A stretch of DNA of 64,000 bases, from positions 4,092,001 through 4,156,000 of the forward strand of contig NZ_CP034539.1 of NCBI RefSeq assembly GCF_003963535.1, written 5' to 3'. The stretch comes from Streptomyces cyaneochromogenes. GTDB taxonomy: Bacteria; Actinomycetota; Actinomycetes; Streptomycetales; Streptomycetaceae. The notes beneath the pieces were generated by a model. It saw only the letters and a program-made list of their open reading frames with translations, made no database searches and was not told where the DNA came from. Made by a program: the position numbers and the translations under genes. Shown in pieces: positions 9,449 to 18,313 of this stretch. The first letter of the stretch is position 1. Each line of letters begins with the position of its first letter.

Positions 9449-9536
9449 GCCGTACCCGCTCCAGCTGTAGGCCGAGTCACCCGTCCCTCGGCTCTCGTTC
9501 CCTCTGACCTTCTTTCACTGAGGAACCACCCACCCC

Positions 9537-10043
9537 ATGAACAGCGACAGCGACCTCCAGATCGCCGGCGACATCCTCGAAGTCCCGCACCTCCTCCAGG
9601 CACCGCGCGAGCACCCGGCCACCGTCGCCGACTTCGTCGGCCTGGCCCGCTCCATCGCCGCCGACCGGTCCCAGTGGGAGCACCTCGTCCGCTACGACGC
9701 GACCACGCGCTGGTACCACCGGCTGCGCACGGGCCCCGGCTACGAGGTGTGGCTGCTGTCCTGGGTCCCCGGGCAGGGCAGCGGACTGCACGACCACGGC
9801 CGGTCCTCCGGCGTCCTGACGGTTCTGGACGGCACGCTGACCGAGCGCACGGAGCGCGGCACGCGCGTGCTGGGGGCGGGTGCGCAGCGGGTGTTCGCGC
9901 CGGGTTACGTGCACGAGGTGGCGAACGACGCGCTGGAGCCGGCGGTCAGCCTGCACGTCTACTACCCGGGTCTGACCGAGATGCCGATGCACACCGCCCG
10001 GGCCTGCGAGGCCCGTGTCGAGCCACGCCCGGTGAGCGCCTGA
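9537..10043 (+). CDS. Cysteine dioxygenase family protein
   Basis: A 168-residue cupin that should oxidise L-cysteine to cysteine sulfinate using non-haem iron and O2. The metal-binding histidines are visible as H85-D86-H87 in GLHDHGRSSG and H126 in APGYVHEVAND, the usual three-His site. Length fits bacterial CDO. The ATG follows CTGAGGAA at a distance of about 11 bases. It stands alone, preceded by the Cys-rich leader ORF, which suggests control by cysteine supply. A related thiol dioxygenase substrate (for example 3-mercaptopropionate) cannot be excluded. Confidence 0.85.
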   Translation: MNSDSDLQIAGDILEVPHLLQAPREHPATVADFVGLARSIAADRSQWEHLVRYDATTRWYHRLRTGPGYEVWLLSWVPGQGSGLHDHGRSSGVLTVLDGTLTERTERGTRVLGAGAQRVFAPGYVHEVANDALEPAVSLHVYYPGLTEMPMHTARACEARVEPRPVSA

Positions 10044-10134
10044 CCCGTTGCCGCGTGCGAGGACGGGCGTGACACCTCGTCGCGTCCGATGACTGCCTGA
10101 CGCGTTGTCGTACCCGCCTGCAAGACTGGCTCCC

Positions 10135-11094
10135 ATGCGCATTGTGGTTCTGGCAGGCGGCATCGGTGGTGCCCGGTTCCTGCGCGGTCTGAAGCAAGCC
10201 GCGCCGGACGCGGACATCACGGTCATCGGCAACACCGGAGACGACATCCACCTCTTCGGCCTGAAGGTCTGCCCGGACCTCGACACGGTGATGTACACGC
10301 TGGGCGGCGGCATCAACGAGGAGCAGGGCTGGGGCAGGGCCGACGAGACCTTCCATCTCAAGGAGGAACTCGCGGCGTACGGCGTCGGCCCGGAGTGGTT
10401 CGGGCTCGGCGACCGGGATTTCGCCACGCACATCGTGCGGACGCAGATGATCGGCGCCGGTTATCCGCTCAGCGCGGTGACGGAGGCGCTGTGCGACCGG
10501 TGGAAGCCGGGAGTCCGTCTCCTCCCCATGACCGACGACCGCGTCGAGACCCATGTCGCGGTCGAGGTGGACGGCGAGCGCAAGGCCGTCCACTTCCAGG
10601 AGTACTGGGTACGGCTGCGGGCCCAGGTGCCGGCCGAGGCGATCGTGCCGGTCGGGGCCGAGCAGGCCAAGCCGGCGCCGGGCGTCCTGGAGGCCATCGC
10701 CGACGCGGACGTCATCCTCTTCCCGCCGTCCAACCCGGTCGTCTCGATCGGCACGATCCTCGCCGTGCCCGGCATCCGCGAGGCGATCGCCGACGCCGGG
10801 GTGCCGGTGGTGGGCCTGTCCCCCATCGTCGGGGACGCGCCCGTGCGCGGGATGGCCGACAAGGTGCTCGCGGCGGTCGGCGTGGAGTCGACGGCCGCGG
10901 CGGTCGCCGAGCACTACGGCTCCGGGCTCCTCGACGGCTGGCTCGTCGACACCGTGGACGCGGATTCCGTGGAGCCGGTCGAGGCGGCAGGGATCCGCTG
11001 CCGGGCCGTACCGCTGATGATGACCGACATCGACGCGGCCGCGCAGATGGCTCGGGAGGCGCTGACGCTGGCGGAGGAGGTGCGGGCGGCTTGA
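10135..11094 (+). CDS. fbiA: 2-phospho-L-lactate/phosphoenolpyruvate transferase of F420 synthesis (FbiA/CofD)
   Basis: A 319-residue CofD-family protein that joins the deazaflavin Fo to an activated phospholactyl or enolpyruvyl group to give (dehydro-)F420-0. The N-terminus MRIVVLAGGIGGARFLRGL is the family signature, and GNTGDD (about 33-38) and the FPPSNPVVSIGTIL region are conserved. The ATG at 10135 directly starts the conserved part; there is no ribosome-binding site, so leaderless translation is possible. The gene overlaps fbiB by a TTGA junction. Confidence 0.93.
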   Translation: MRIVVLAGGIGGARFLRGLKQAAPDADITVIGNTGDDIHLFGLKVCPDLDTVMYTLGGGINEEQGWGRADETFHLKEELAAYGVGPEWFGLGDRDFATHIVRTQMIGAGYPLSAVTEALCDRWKPGVRLLPMTDDRVETHVAVEVDGERKAVHFQEYWVRLRAQVPAEAIVPVGAEQAKPAPGVLEAIADADVILFPPSNPVVSIGTILAVPGIREAIADAGVPVVGLSPIVGDAPVRGMADKVLAAVGVESTAAAVAEHYGSGLLDGWLVDTVDADSVEPVEAAGIRCRAVPLMMTDIDAAAQMAREALTLAEEVRAA

Positions 11095-12407
11095 GCGCGC
11101 GCGATGTGTCGGGCGACGGCTACCGGGTCTGGGCCGTCGCCGGGATTCCCGAGGTCCAGCAGGGCGACGACCTCGCGAAGCTGATCGCCACCGCCGAACC
11201 CGGTCTGGTCGACGGAGATGTGCTCCTGGTCACCTCGAAGATCGTGTCCAAGGCGGAGGGGCGGATCGTCGAGGCGGCCGACCGGGAGTCCGCGATCGAC
11301 GCGGAAACGGTCCGGGTGGTGGCGCGTCGCGGCACGCTGCGGATCGTCGAGAACCGGCAGGGGCTGGTGATGGCCGCGGCCGGGGTCGACGCCTCCAACA
11401 CCCCCGCCGGGACCGTGCTGTTGCTGCCCGAGGACCCGGACACGTCCGCGCGGGCGATCCGGGACGGGCTGCGTGACGCCCTCGGTGTCAACGTCGGGGT
11501 CGTCGTCACCGACACCTTCGGGCGGCCCTGGCGCTCGGGGCTCACGGACGTGGCGATCGGCGCCGCCGGGGTGCGCGTACTGGACGATCTGCGCGGGGGC
11601 ACGGACGCGTACGGCAACCCGCTCAGCGCGACCGTCGTGGCGACGGCGGACGAACTCGCCGCCGCCGGAGACCTGGTGAAGGGCAAGGCCGCCGGCCTGC
11701 CCGTCGCCGTCGTGCGTGGGCTGGCGCACACGGTGGCCGAGGAGCACGGGGAGGGGGCGCGGGCCTTGGTGCGCGGCGCTCGTGACGACATGTTCCGGCT
11801 GGGGACGTCGGAGGCGGTACGGGAGGCGGTGACCCAGCGGCGTACGGTACGGGCGTTCACCGACGAGCCCGTGGACCCCGGGGCCGTTCGACGGGCGGTC
11901 GCGGCGGCGGTCACGGCGCCGGCGCCGCATCACACGACCCCGTGGCGCTTCGTGCTGCTGGAGTCGGAGGAGTCGCGGACGCGGCTGCTGGATGCGATGC
12001 GCGACGCGTGGATCGCCGATCTGCGGCGGGACGGCAAGAGCGAGGAGTCCATCGCCAAGCGGGTGCGGCGCGGGGACGTGCTGCGGAAGGCGCCGTATCT
12101 GGTGGTGCCGTGCCTGGTGATGGACGGTTCGCACACGTACGGGGACGCGCGGCGGGACGGGGCCGAGCGGGAGATGTTCGTCGTCGCCGCCGGTGCCGGG
12201 GTGCAGAACCTCCTGGTCGCGCTGGCCGGGGAGAGGCTGGGCTCGGCGTGGGTGTCGTCGACGATGTTCTGCCGGGGCGTGGTGCGCGAGGTGCTGGGGC
12301 TGCCGGAGGAGTGGGATCCGATGGGGGCGGTGGCGGTCGGGCATCCGGCGGAGGAGCCGAGGCCTCGGGCGGAGCGGGATGCGGGGGGCTTCATTGAGGT
12401 GCGCTGA
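11091..12407 (+). CDS. fbiB: Bifunctional F420 ligase/reductase FbiB
   Basis: A 438-residue two-domain protein. Residues 1-245 are the F420-0:gamma-glutamyl ligase (CofE) domain (VTDTFGRPWRSGLTDVAIG). Residues 250-438 are a nitroreductase-like FMN domain (RRTVRAFTDEPVD; FVVAAGAGVQNLLVALAGE), which in actinobacteria reduces dehydro-F420-0. It adds poly-glutamate to F420. I chose the TTG at 11091, which overlaps the fbiA stop and has GGAGGAGG about ten bases upstream; a GTG at 11106 is the alternative. Translational coupling with fbiA is evident. Confidence 0.93.
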   Translation: MSARDVSGDGYRVWAVAGIPEVQQGDDLAKLIATAEPGLVDGDVLLVTSKIVSKAEGRIVEAADRESAIDAETVRVVARRGTLRIVENRQGLVMAAAGVDASNTPAGTVLLLPEDPDTSARAIRDGLRDALGVNVGVVVTDTFGRPWRSGLTDVAIGAAGVRVLDDLRGGTDAYGNPLSATVVATADELAAAGDLVKGKAAGLPVAVVRGLAHTVAEEHGEGARALVRGARDDMFRLGTSEAVREAVTQRRTVRAFTDEPVDPGAVRRAVAAAVTAPAPHHTTPWRFVLLESEESRTRLLDAMRDAWIADLRRDGKSEESIAKRVRRGDVLRKAPYLVVPCLVMDGSHTYGDARRDGAEREMFVVAAGAGVQNLLVALAGERLGSAWVSSTMFCRGVVREVLGLPEEWDPMGAVAVGHPAEEPRPRAERDAGGFIEVR

Positions 12408-12430
12408 TATGCGCCCTGGGGCGCGTGGAC

Positions 12431-12508
12431 TTGTGGGCTCCTGGGGGCTTGTGGCCCCCTGGGGAATTGTGGACCGCTGGGGAATTGTGGATTCCAGGGG
12501 GCTTGTGG
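12431..12508. repeat. 18-bp tandem repeat (4.3 copies)
   Basis: Four imperfect 18-bp units beginning TTGTGG (12431, 12449, 12467, 12485) plus a fifth partial TTGTGG at 12503, between fbiB and the DNA glycosylase. Units vary mainly in the middle (TTGTGGCCCCCTGGGGAA versus TTGTGGACCGCTGGGGAA). In one + frame they read as repeated Leu-Trp-x-x-Gly-Gly/Glu hexapeptides, in frame with the downstream gene but ahead of its probable start. Confidence 0.85.
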
Positions 12509-12583
12509 TGCAGAGGTCGTAGGAACCCTTCCGGTAACTATGCTCGTAGGACCGCTCCCTCCCGTACCGCTAGGACCTCATCC

Positions 12584-13585
12584 GTGGCAGGACGTTTCCC
12601 TCCGCGACCCACGCGTACGACCGTGCGCGGTGGGCATGTCGCCGTGCCCGCGGGTGTGCCGCGGCAGGCTGCCGGGGCGGGGAAGGTGCGGACGGTGGTG
12701 CCGGACGGGCCGCTCGATCTCGGGCTCGTGCTGGGGCCCTTGCGGCGCGGGCCGGGGGATCCGACGTTCCGGGCGATGCCCGACGGGTCCGTGTGGCGGG
12801 CCTGCCGTACGCCTGCCGGGCCCGGGACGCTGCGGGTCGGCGTGCGGGGTGCCGAGGTGCGGGGGGAGGCCTGGGGGCCGGGGGCCGAGTGGCTGCTGGA
12901 GCAGTTGCCGGATCTGCTCGGGGCGGCCGACGATCCGTCCGCGTTCGTGCCGCGGCATCGGCTGGTGGCGGTCGCCCGGCATCGGCGGCCGGGGCTTCGG
13001 CTGACCCGGACCGGGCTGGTGATGGAGTCGTTGATTCCGTCGGTTCTGGAGCAGAAGGTCACGACCGATGAGGCGTATCGGGCGTGGCGGTTGCTGGTAC
13101 GGAAGTACGGGGAGCCGGCGCCGGGGCCCGCGCCCGGGCGGATGTGTGTGATGCCGGATGCGGAGACCTGGCGGCTGATTCCGTCCTGGGAGTGGCATCG
13201 GGCCGGGGTCGACAACAAGCGGGCGTCCACGATTCTGCGGGCTGTGCGGGTTGCCGCGCGGATGGAGGAGGCCGTGCGGATGCCTCCGGCGGAGGCGCAG
13301 GGGCGGTTGGAGCTTGTGCCGGGGGTGGGGCCGTGGACGTCGGCGGAGGTTGTGCAGCGTAGTCATGGGGCGGCGGATGCGGTGACTGTGGGGGATCTGC
13401 ATCTGCCGGGGATTGTGGGGTTTGCGCTGGCGGGGGATCGGGATGCGGATGACTCCGTGATGTTGGAGTTGTTGGAGCCGTATGCGGGGCAGCGGCATCG
13501 GGCGGCTCGGTTGATTTTGTTGAGTGGGCGGGTGCCGGGGCGGCGGGCGCCGCGGATGCCTCGGGGGGATATCGGGCGGTTGTGA
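12584..13585 (+). CDS. HhH-GPD DNA glycosylase (3-methyladenine glycosylase II type)
   Basis: A 333-residue protein. The C-terminal half has a helix-hairpin-helix motif (LELVPGVGPWTSAEV, near residue 250) followed by AVTVGDLHL, whose Asp is the expected catalytic residue of the HhH-GPD superfamily. It would excise alkylated bases in base excision repair. The helix SLIPSVLEQKVT is the usual glycosylase signature before the HhH. The GTG at 12584 was chosen because the conserved basic N-terminus starts there; the frame is open upstream through the 18-bp repeats. Convergent with the nucleotidyltransferase gene. Confidence 0.85.
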   Translation: MAGRFPPRPTRTTVRGGHVAVPAGVPRQAAGAGKVRTVVPDGPLDLGLVLGPLRRGPGDPTFRAMPDGSVWRACRTPAGPGTLRVGVRGAEVRGEAWGPGAEWLLEQLPDLLGAADDPSAFVPRHRLVAVARHRRPGLRLTRTGLVMESLIPSVLEQKVTTDEAYRAWRLLVRKYGEPAPGPAPGRMCVMPDAETWRLIPSWEWHRAGVDNKRASTILRAVRVAARMEEAVRMPPAEAQGRLELVPGVGPWTSAEVVQRSHGAADAVTVGDLHLPGIVGFALAGDRDADDSVMLELLEPYAGQRHRAARLILLSGRVPGRRAPRMPRGDIGRL

Positions 13586-13617
13586 CGGGGCGGCGGTGTG
13601 GTTGGCGTCGGTTTTCC

Positions 13618-13768
13618 TCGCCCCCGCCGCCCCTACCCGTCCCGTCCTCCAGGGGCTCTGCCCCTTCGACCCCGGCCCGCTTCTGGGGGCTGCGCCCCCA
13701 GACCCCCGCTTCGGCCCTTAAGGGGCCTCGTCCTCAAACGCCGGACGGGCTGAAATGCCGGGACCGGC
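13618..13768. repeat. Dispersed hairpin-rich intergenic repeat, copy 1
   Basis: About 150 bases with nested stem-loops (GGGGCTCTGCCCC, GGGGGCTGCGCCCCC) ending in the conserved tail CCTCAAACGCCGGACGGGCT. Near-identical blocks occur at 17709-17860 and 40073-40189. This copy sits between convergent genes and probably terminates both. The rest of the 13769-13909 gap is non-coding, with a second weak copy of the GGCTG-GAATGCC tail. Confidence 0.85.
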
Positions 13769-13909
13769 GCCGAGAAGTCACCCCTGCCCACATCACGCCC
13801 CCTGCGGGTGGGCGGGGGTTCGGGACGGCGGGCCCTGTCCTCGAATCCCGGACCGGCTGGAATGCCTGTGAGTGGGGAGCGGCGGAGTGGCTCCCCCTAC
13901 AGATCAGGG

Positions 13910-14992
13910 CTACAGATCCGGCGAGAAGCGCACCGCCCCCGACGGGATTCGTGCGTCGCACCACACCCGTACGCCCTCCCTCAGTTCGTTGTCGGCGCCG
14001 ATCACCGCGCCGTCGCCGATCACCGTGCCCGTCAGGACGGAGCGTTCGCCTACGCGGGCGCGGGTGCCGATGAGGGAGTCGGTGATGATGGCGCCGGGTT
14101 CGATGACGGCGCCGGGGAGGATCGTGCTGCCGAAGACGCGTGCGCCCTCGGCCACGAAAGCGCCCTCGCCCACCACCGTGCCGCCGGTCAGCTTGGCGTC
14201 GGGGGCGACCTGGGCCGTGGGGAGGATCAGGCGGTCGCCGCAGCGGCCGGGGACCGCGGGGGACGGGGCCCGGCCCAGGACGAGGTCCGCCGAGCCTCGG
14301 ACGAAGGCCGCGGGAGTGCCGAGATCCAGCCAGTACGTCGAGTCGACCATGCCCTGGAGGTGGGCTCCGGCCGCGAGGAGGTCCGGGAAGGTCTCGCGTT
14401 CCACCGAGACCGGGCGGCCCGCCGGGATCGTGTCGATGACCGAGCGGCGGAAGACGTACGCCCCCGCGTTGATCTGGTCGGTGACGATCTCCTCGGGGGT
14501 CTGCGGCTTCTCCAGGAACGCCGTCACCCGGCCCGTGTCGTCCGTGGGGACCAAGCCGTAGGCCCTGGGGTCCGTCACCTTGGTGAGGTGGAGGGAGACG
14601 TCCGCGCCCGTCGTTTCGTGTGTGTGGACCAGGGCCCTGATGTCCAGGCCGGTCAGGATGTCCCCGTTGAAGATCAGGACCGGGTCGTCGGGCGCGGAGT
14701 GGAGCCGGGAGGCCACGTTGCGGATCGCGCCGCCCGTGCCGAGGGGCTCCTCCTCAGTGACGTACTCCAGGTGGAGACCGAGCGCCGAGCCGTCGCCGAA
14801 GTACGGCTCGAAGACCTCGGCCAGATACGACGTCGCCAGGACGATGTGGTCGACGCCCGCCGCTCTCGCTCTCGCCAACTGGTGCGTGAGGAACGGAACC
14901 CCGGCCGCCGGGACCATGGGCTTCGGCGTGTGCACGGTGAGCGGACGCAGCCGAGTGCCCTTGCCGCCGACCAGGAGGATCGCTTCTGTCAC
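13910..14992 (-). CDS. Sugar-phosphate nucleotidyltransferase (mannose-1-phosphate guanylyltransferase type)
   Basis: A 360-residue protein. The N-terminal nucleotidyl transferase domain has the signature LLVGGKGTRLRPLT at residues 6-19 and the metal-binding FNGD near residue 107; the C-terminal part is a left-handed beta-helix with hexapeptide repeats (ALIEN-like turns such as VIEPGAIITDS). It makes an NDP-sugar, probably GDP-mannose, for envelope glycans. The GTG at 14992 starts the conserved part with only a weak ribosome-binding site; the frame is open to 15190 in sequence that does not look coding. Position beside F420 genes and LCP ligases recalls the mycobacterial manB(manC)-wbbL region. 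Exact sugar specificity cannot be read from the sequence. Confidence 0.85.
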   Translation of the reverse strand: MTEAILLVGGKGTRLRPLTVHTPKPMVPAAGVPFLTHQLARARAAGVDHIVLATSYLAEVFEPYFGDGSALGLHLEYVTEEEPLGTGGAIRNVASRLHSAPDDPVLIFNGDILTGLDIRALVHTHETTGADVSLHLTKVTDPRAYGLVPTDDTGRVTAFLEKPQTPEEIVTDQINAGAYVFRRSVIDTIPAGRPVSVERETFPDLLAAGAHLQGMVDSTYWLDLGTPAAFVRGSADLVLGRAPSPAVPGRCGDRLILPTAQVAPDAKLTGGTVVGEGAFVAEGARVFGSTILPGAVIEPGAIITDSLIGTRARVGERSVLTGTVIGDGAVIGADNELREGVRVWCDARIPSGAVRFSPDL

Positions 14993-15244
14993 CTGTCGTC
15001 TCTGCTTCCTGCCGGGACCGGCCGAACTGTCTTTCGGCCGGCCAGTGTATGCAGACCGTTGTGCGGCGCCTTCGACGGCAGTGCGGCGTACGCCCCCACT
15101 TGGCCCCCCAATTGCCCCCGTATGCCCACCCATGGCCCAGCCGCGCACGCATGTGTGCCCGGACGTGTGCCCAGCAGCATGCTTCCGCACGGTGGTTCGG
15201 TGGGTCCCCCGTATCCCTACATTCCGGTGAACTCCGTCCTCGTC

Positions 15245-16801
15245 TCAGCGTCCCTGGTAACGGGCCGCCGCAGCGCGGGCCGTGCCGAGTTTGCGGTAGA
15301 GCTGCAGTCCGGGGCACGCCGTGGAGTAGCCGTCCCGGTGTCCGGAGATCGTGTTCAGTCGTACGTTCTTTCCCTTTCGGTAGAGATTGCCACCACCGGA
15401 CTTCAGGTATGTCTTGGCGCGCGGATTGACGCCGAAGAGGCCCAGCTTCCAGGCCGTGAGCCGGGCGATGGCCCGCACCGCCGCGCCGGACGGCTTGGCG
15501 GAGCCGTAGCTGCCGAGGACGGCGATCCCCATGCTGTTGCTGTTGAACCCGCGCGTGTGGGCACCCAGGACCGGCTTCGCCGCTCCCCCCGCGCGCCCCT
15601 CGTAGATGTTTCCGCACTTGTCGACGAGGAAGTTGTAGCCGACGTCGCGCCAGCCCATGCTCTTGACGTGGTAGCGGTAGATACCGCGAATGAGTGAGGG
15701 AACCTGCTTGCACGTGTACTTGGCACCGGTCGCGGTGTGGTGCACGAAGGCCGCCTTCACCCTCTTCGTGTACGTGAACTGCTTCTCCCGCCAGCTCTCG
15801 TTCGCGCCCCAGCCACGCCGTGTGACGATGCGCGGCCGCGGCCCGATGTGCGGCTTCGCCCGCTGCTCCTGCGTCAGCTCACTGCCGCGCAGGGCCGACA
15901 TCTCCCGCTCGGTCTCGGCCCGGCCGAGCTCGGGGATCTCGGTGGCGCCCAGCGGGGCGAGTTCGGCGTTGACGGCTGAGGCGGCGGTGTCGGCCCCGGA
16001 GGCGCCGAGGGCCTCGGCGGTCTCGCCGGTCTCGGTCGCCAGGAAGCCGGGGCGGGAGATGCCGTCGGGGTCCTCCGGTGCGGGGGCGGGATCGCCGGGA
16101 TCGACGAGTTCGAGGCGGAGGCCGGCGGGGAGTGGGGAGACTACGCCGGTACCGGAAGGCTGGGCCGGGTCGCCGGAACCCGTAGGGGTCTTCTCCGACC
16201 GTCCCTCGGCAGTCGCGGCCGTGACCCGCACCTCCACGCCGTCCGACTCCCCCACCCACAACGGCGCCGTGGAGCCGCGCACCTGGGCCGAGGTGCCTTC
16301 GGCGGTGCCGGGGTCGGCCGCGTGCTCGGCGTTGTGCGTCTCGACGTCCTGCCAGCCGGACCAGTTGCCGGTGCCGACCGCGCGGGTGCGGACCTGGACG
16401 CGGCCGTGCAGTTCGGCGTTCGGGTCGTCCCAGATGACGCCGACGAGGGAGAAGGGCCGTACGTCCTGTTGGGGCAGGCCCTGTTCGGTGGGTGGGTCGA
16501 CGGTTCGGTCATGGGTGAGGGGGGCGAGGGGCAGCGACTGGGTGCTGCCGGACACGGACGGCTCGGCGTCCGTACGACGCACCGCAGATCCGGCCGCCGT
16601 GACCACCGGCGCGCTGATGGCCACCGTCCGCGCGCCCATGGCCACCGTCCGCGCGCTCGTGGCCACTTCCGCGCCGAGCGCCGGTCTCGCGGTCGCCGCG
16701 ACGGCGGGTGGGGTGAGCGGGAGGGCTAGGGCCGCCGCGCACGTGACACCGATCGAGGAAGCAAGGAATCCACGCATGCTCCCGATCGTGGACATAGTCA
16801 T
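15245..16801 (-). CDS. Secreted N-acetylmuramoyl-L-alanine amidase (PGRP/T7 lysozyme type)
   Basis: About 518 residues. A signal peptide (MRGFLASSIGVTCAAALALP) is followed by a variable Ser/Ala/Pro-rich stretch with repeated ATVRAL-like segments, a beta-rich domain, and a C-terminal peptidoglycan recognition domain (about 340-500). Zinc ligands appear as His in FVHHTATG and His/Cys in SGHRDGYSTACPG, with the conserved Tyr in RYHVKSMGWRDVGYNF. It should cleave the amide bond between muramic acid and the stem peptide. ATGs at 16801, 16795 and 16777 are possible; I took 16801 because an ACAGG site lies five bases upstream, but 16777 would give a shorter standard signal peptide. Confidence 0.9.
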   Translation of the reverse strand: MTMSTIGSMRGFLASSIGVTCAAALALPLTPPAVAATARPALGAEVATSARTVAMGARTVAISAPVVTAAGSAVRRTDAEPSVSGSTQSLPLAPLTHDRTVDPPTEQGLPQQDVRPFSLVGVIWDDPNAELHGRVQVRTRAVGTGNWSGWQDVETHNAEHAADPGTAEGTSAQVRGSTAPLWVGESDGVEVRVTAATAEGRSEKTPTGSGDPAQPSGTGVVSPLPAGLRLELVDPGDPAPAPEDPDGISRPGFLATETGETAEALGASGADTAASAVNAELAPLGATEIPELGRAETEREMSALRGSELTQEQRAKPHIGPRPRIVTRRGWGANESWREKQFTYTKRVKAAFVHHTATGAKYTCKQVPSLIRGIYRYHVKSMGWRDVGYNFLVDKCGNIYEGRAGGAAKPVLGAHTRGFNSNSMGIAVLGSYGSAKPSGAAVRAIARLTAWKLGLFGVNPRAKTYLKSGGGNLYRKGKNVRLNTISGHRDGYSTACPGLQLYRKLGTARAAAARYQGR

Positions 16802-16918
16802 ACAAACCTGTCCATCTGGGGGTTGACGGGGCGTCGGTCCACGGTTCGCCCGAACCGGTGGCGGCGGAGTACCGCCGACCGGGCGTGTGCGGGGGCGGGT
16901 CCGCGTACCCTTGCGCGG

Positions 16919-17674
16919 GTGAATGCCACCGATCGCACCCCTGCCGACCTGCTGAGTTCCGCGCTCGCCGCGGATCCCGGACGTCCCCTGGTGACCTTCT
17001 ACGACGACGCCACCGGGGAACGCGTCGAATTGTCCGTGGCCACCTTCGCCAATTGGGTGGCCAAGACCGCGAATCTCCTCCAGGGCGACCTCGGGGCCGG
17101 GCCGGGAGACCGGGTCACGTTGCTGCTGCCCGCGCACTGGCAGACGGCTGTGTGGCTGCTGGCGTGTTCGTCCGTGGGCGCGATCGCGGACGTGGGTGGG
17201 GATCCGGCGGCGGGGGACGTGGTCGTGAGCGGGCCTGACTCGCTGGAGGCCGCGCGGGCGTGCCGGGGGGAGCGGGTCGCGTTGGCGCTGCGGCCGTTGG
17301 GGGGTCGGTTTCCGCAGACGCCGGGTGGCTTCGCCGACTACGCGGTGGAGGTGCCGAGTCAGGGGGACCGCTTCGTGCCGTTTGCGCCGGTCGATCCCGA
17401 GGATCCCGCGTTGATCGTCGCGGGGCGGGAGTTCAGCGGGGCGGAGGTTGTCGAGCGGGCTCGGGCCGAGGCGACGGGGCTGGGGCTTACGGGGCCGGGC
17501 TCGCGGATCCTGTCCGCGTTGGCGTACGACACGTGGGAGGGGCTCAACGCCGGGTTGTACGCGGCGTTGGCGACCGACGGGTCGGTGGTGTTGTGCCGGC
17601 ATCTGGAGATGTTGGGCGAGGAGGCGCTGGCGAAGCGGATCGAGAGCGAGCGGGTGACGGCGACGGCGAGGTGA
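16919..17674 (+). CDS. TIGR03089 family protein (acyl-adenylate synthetase-like fragment)
   Basis: A 251-residue protein resembling only the N-terminal part of AMP-forming acyl-CoA synthetases (LVTFYDDATGERVELSVATFANWVAKTANLL, then GDRVTLLLPAHWQTAVWLLAC). The adenylate-forming P-loop and C-terminal domain are missing, as in the TIGR03089 family. It is therefore probably not a ligase; its function is unknown. The GTG at 16919 is the first base of the conserved region and is divergent from the amidase gene across 117 bases. Confidence 0.8.
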   Translation: MNATDRTPADLLSSALAADPGRPLVTFYDDATGERVELSVATFANWVAKTANLLQGDLGAGPGDRVTLLLPAHWQTAVWLLACSSVGAIADVGGDPAAGDVVVSGPDSLEAARACRGERVALALRPLGGRFPQTPGGFADYAVEVPSQGDRFVPFAPVDPEDPALIVAGREFSGAEVVERARAEATGLGLTGPGSRILSALAYDTWEGLNAGLYAALATDGSVVLCRHLEMLGEEALAKRIESERVTATAR

Positions 17675-17708
17675 CGCCGGGCGCGGCCCGGTTGCCCCCT
17701 TGCCTTTC

Positions 17709-17860
17709 TCGCCCCCGCCGCCCCTACCCGTCCCGTCCTCCAGGGGCTCCGCCCCTTCGACCCCGGCCCGCTTCTGGGGGCTGCCGCCCCCAGACCCCCG
17801 CTTCGGCCCTGAACGGGCCTCGTCCTCAAACGCCGGACGGGCTGAAATGCCGGGACCGGC
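17709..17860. repeat. Dispersed hairpin-rich intergenic repeat, copy 2
   Basis: Nearly identical to the block at 13618-13768, including the paired stem-loops and the CAAACGCCGGACGGGCTG tail. It follows the TIGR03089 gene. Its last part is partly duplicated: GGCGTCCAGAGGTGAC occurs at 17858-17873 and again at 17923-17938. Confidence 0.85.
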
Positions 17861-17994
17861 GTCCAGAGGTGACAGCGCGCTTGGGGTGGGTGGGGGATCG
17901 GGACGGGCTGGAACACCTGAGCGGCGTCCAGAGGTGACGGGCCGGGAACGGACTTGCCCCACTCACCCGCAGTCGCCCACGGCGGGAAGGGGAC

Positions 17995-18091
17995 GTGCCG
18001 GGGGGTGTCCGCCCGCAGTGGCCGGCGTCAACACGCAGCACCTCCCGGCCTAAGTCCAACCGCCGGTCCGAGGACGGACACCCCCCGGCAC
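17995..18091. repeat. 17-bp perfect inverted repeat flanking 63 bases
   Basis: GTGCCGGGGGGTGTCCG (17995-18011) is repeated inverted at 18075-18091. The 63 bases between them show no convincing gene. The following 18092-18290 is non-coding, very C- and A-rich on the + strand and almost free of G, up to the first LCP gene. Confidence 0.8.
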
Positions 18092-18313
18092 GGCCCCGAC
18101 CCACACCCCACCCGCAGGCGCTACGCGCACCCCCACCAAACCCGCACAGGCCGCCGCAGGCATAGACGCGCACCCCACCAAACCCCCGCCCCACCGCCGA
18201 AGGCCCCGTCACCCATTCAGCCCACCACCACCCACCCCCAACCCCCCACCCAGGCCATGGTCGTAACAACAGCCCACACCGCAAGCAGCACGCCCTGAGG
18301 AGTGGAGCCACCT

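Noticed and set aside
12431..12508. Tandem repeats as a CRISPR array
   Set aside because: Units are adjacent with no spacers and no cas genes are near.
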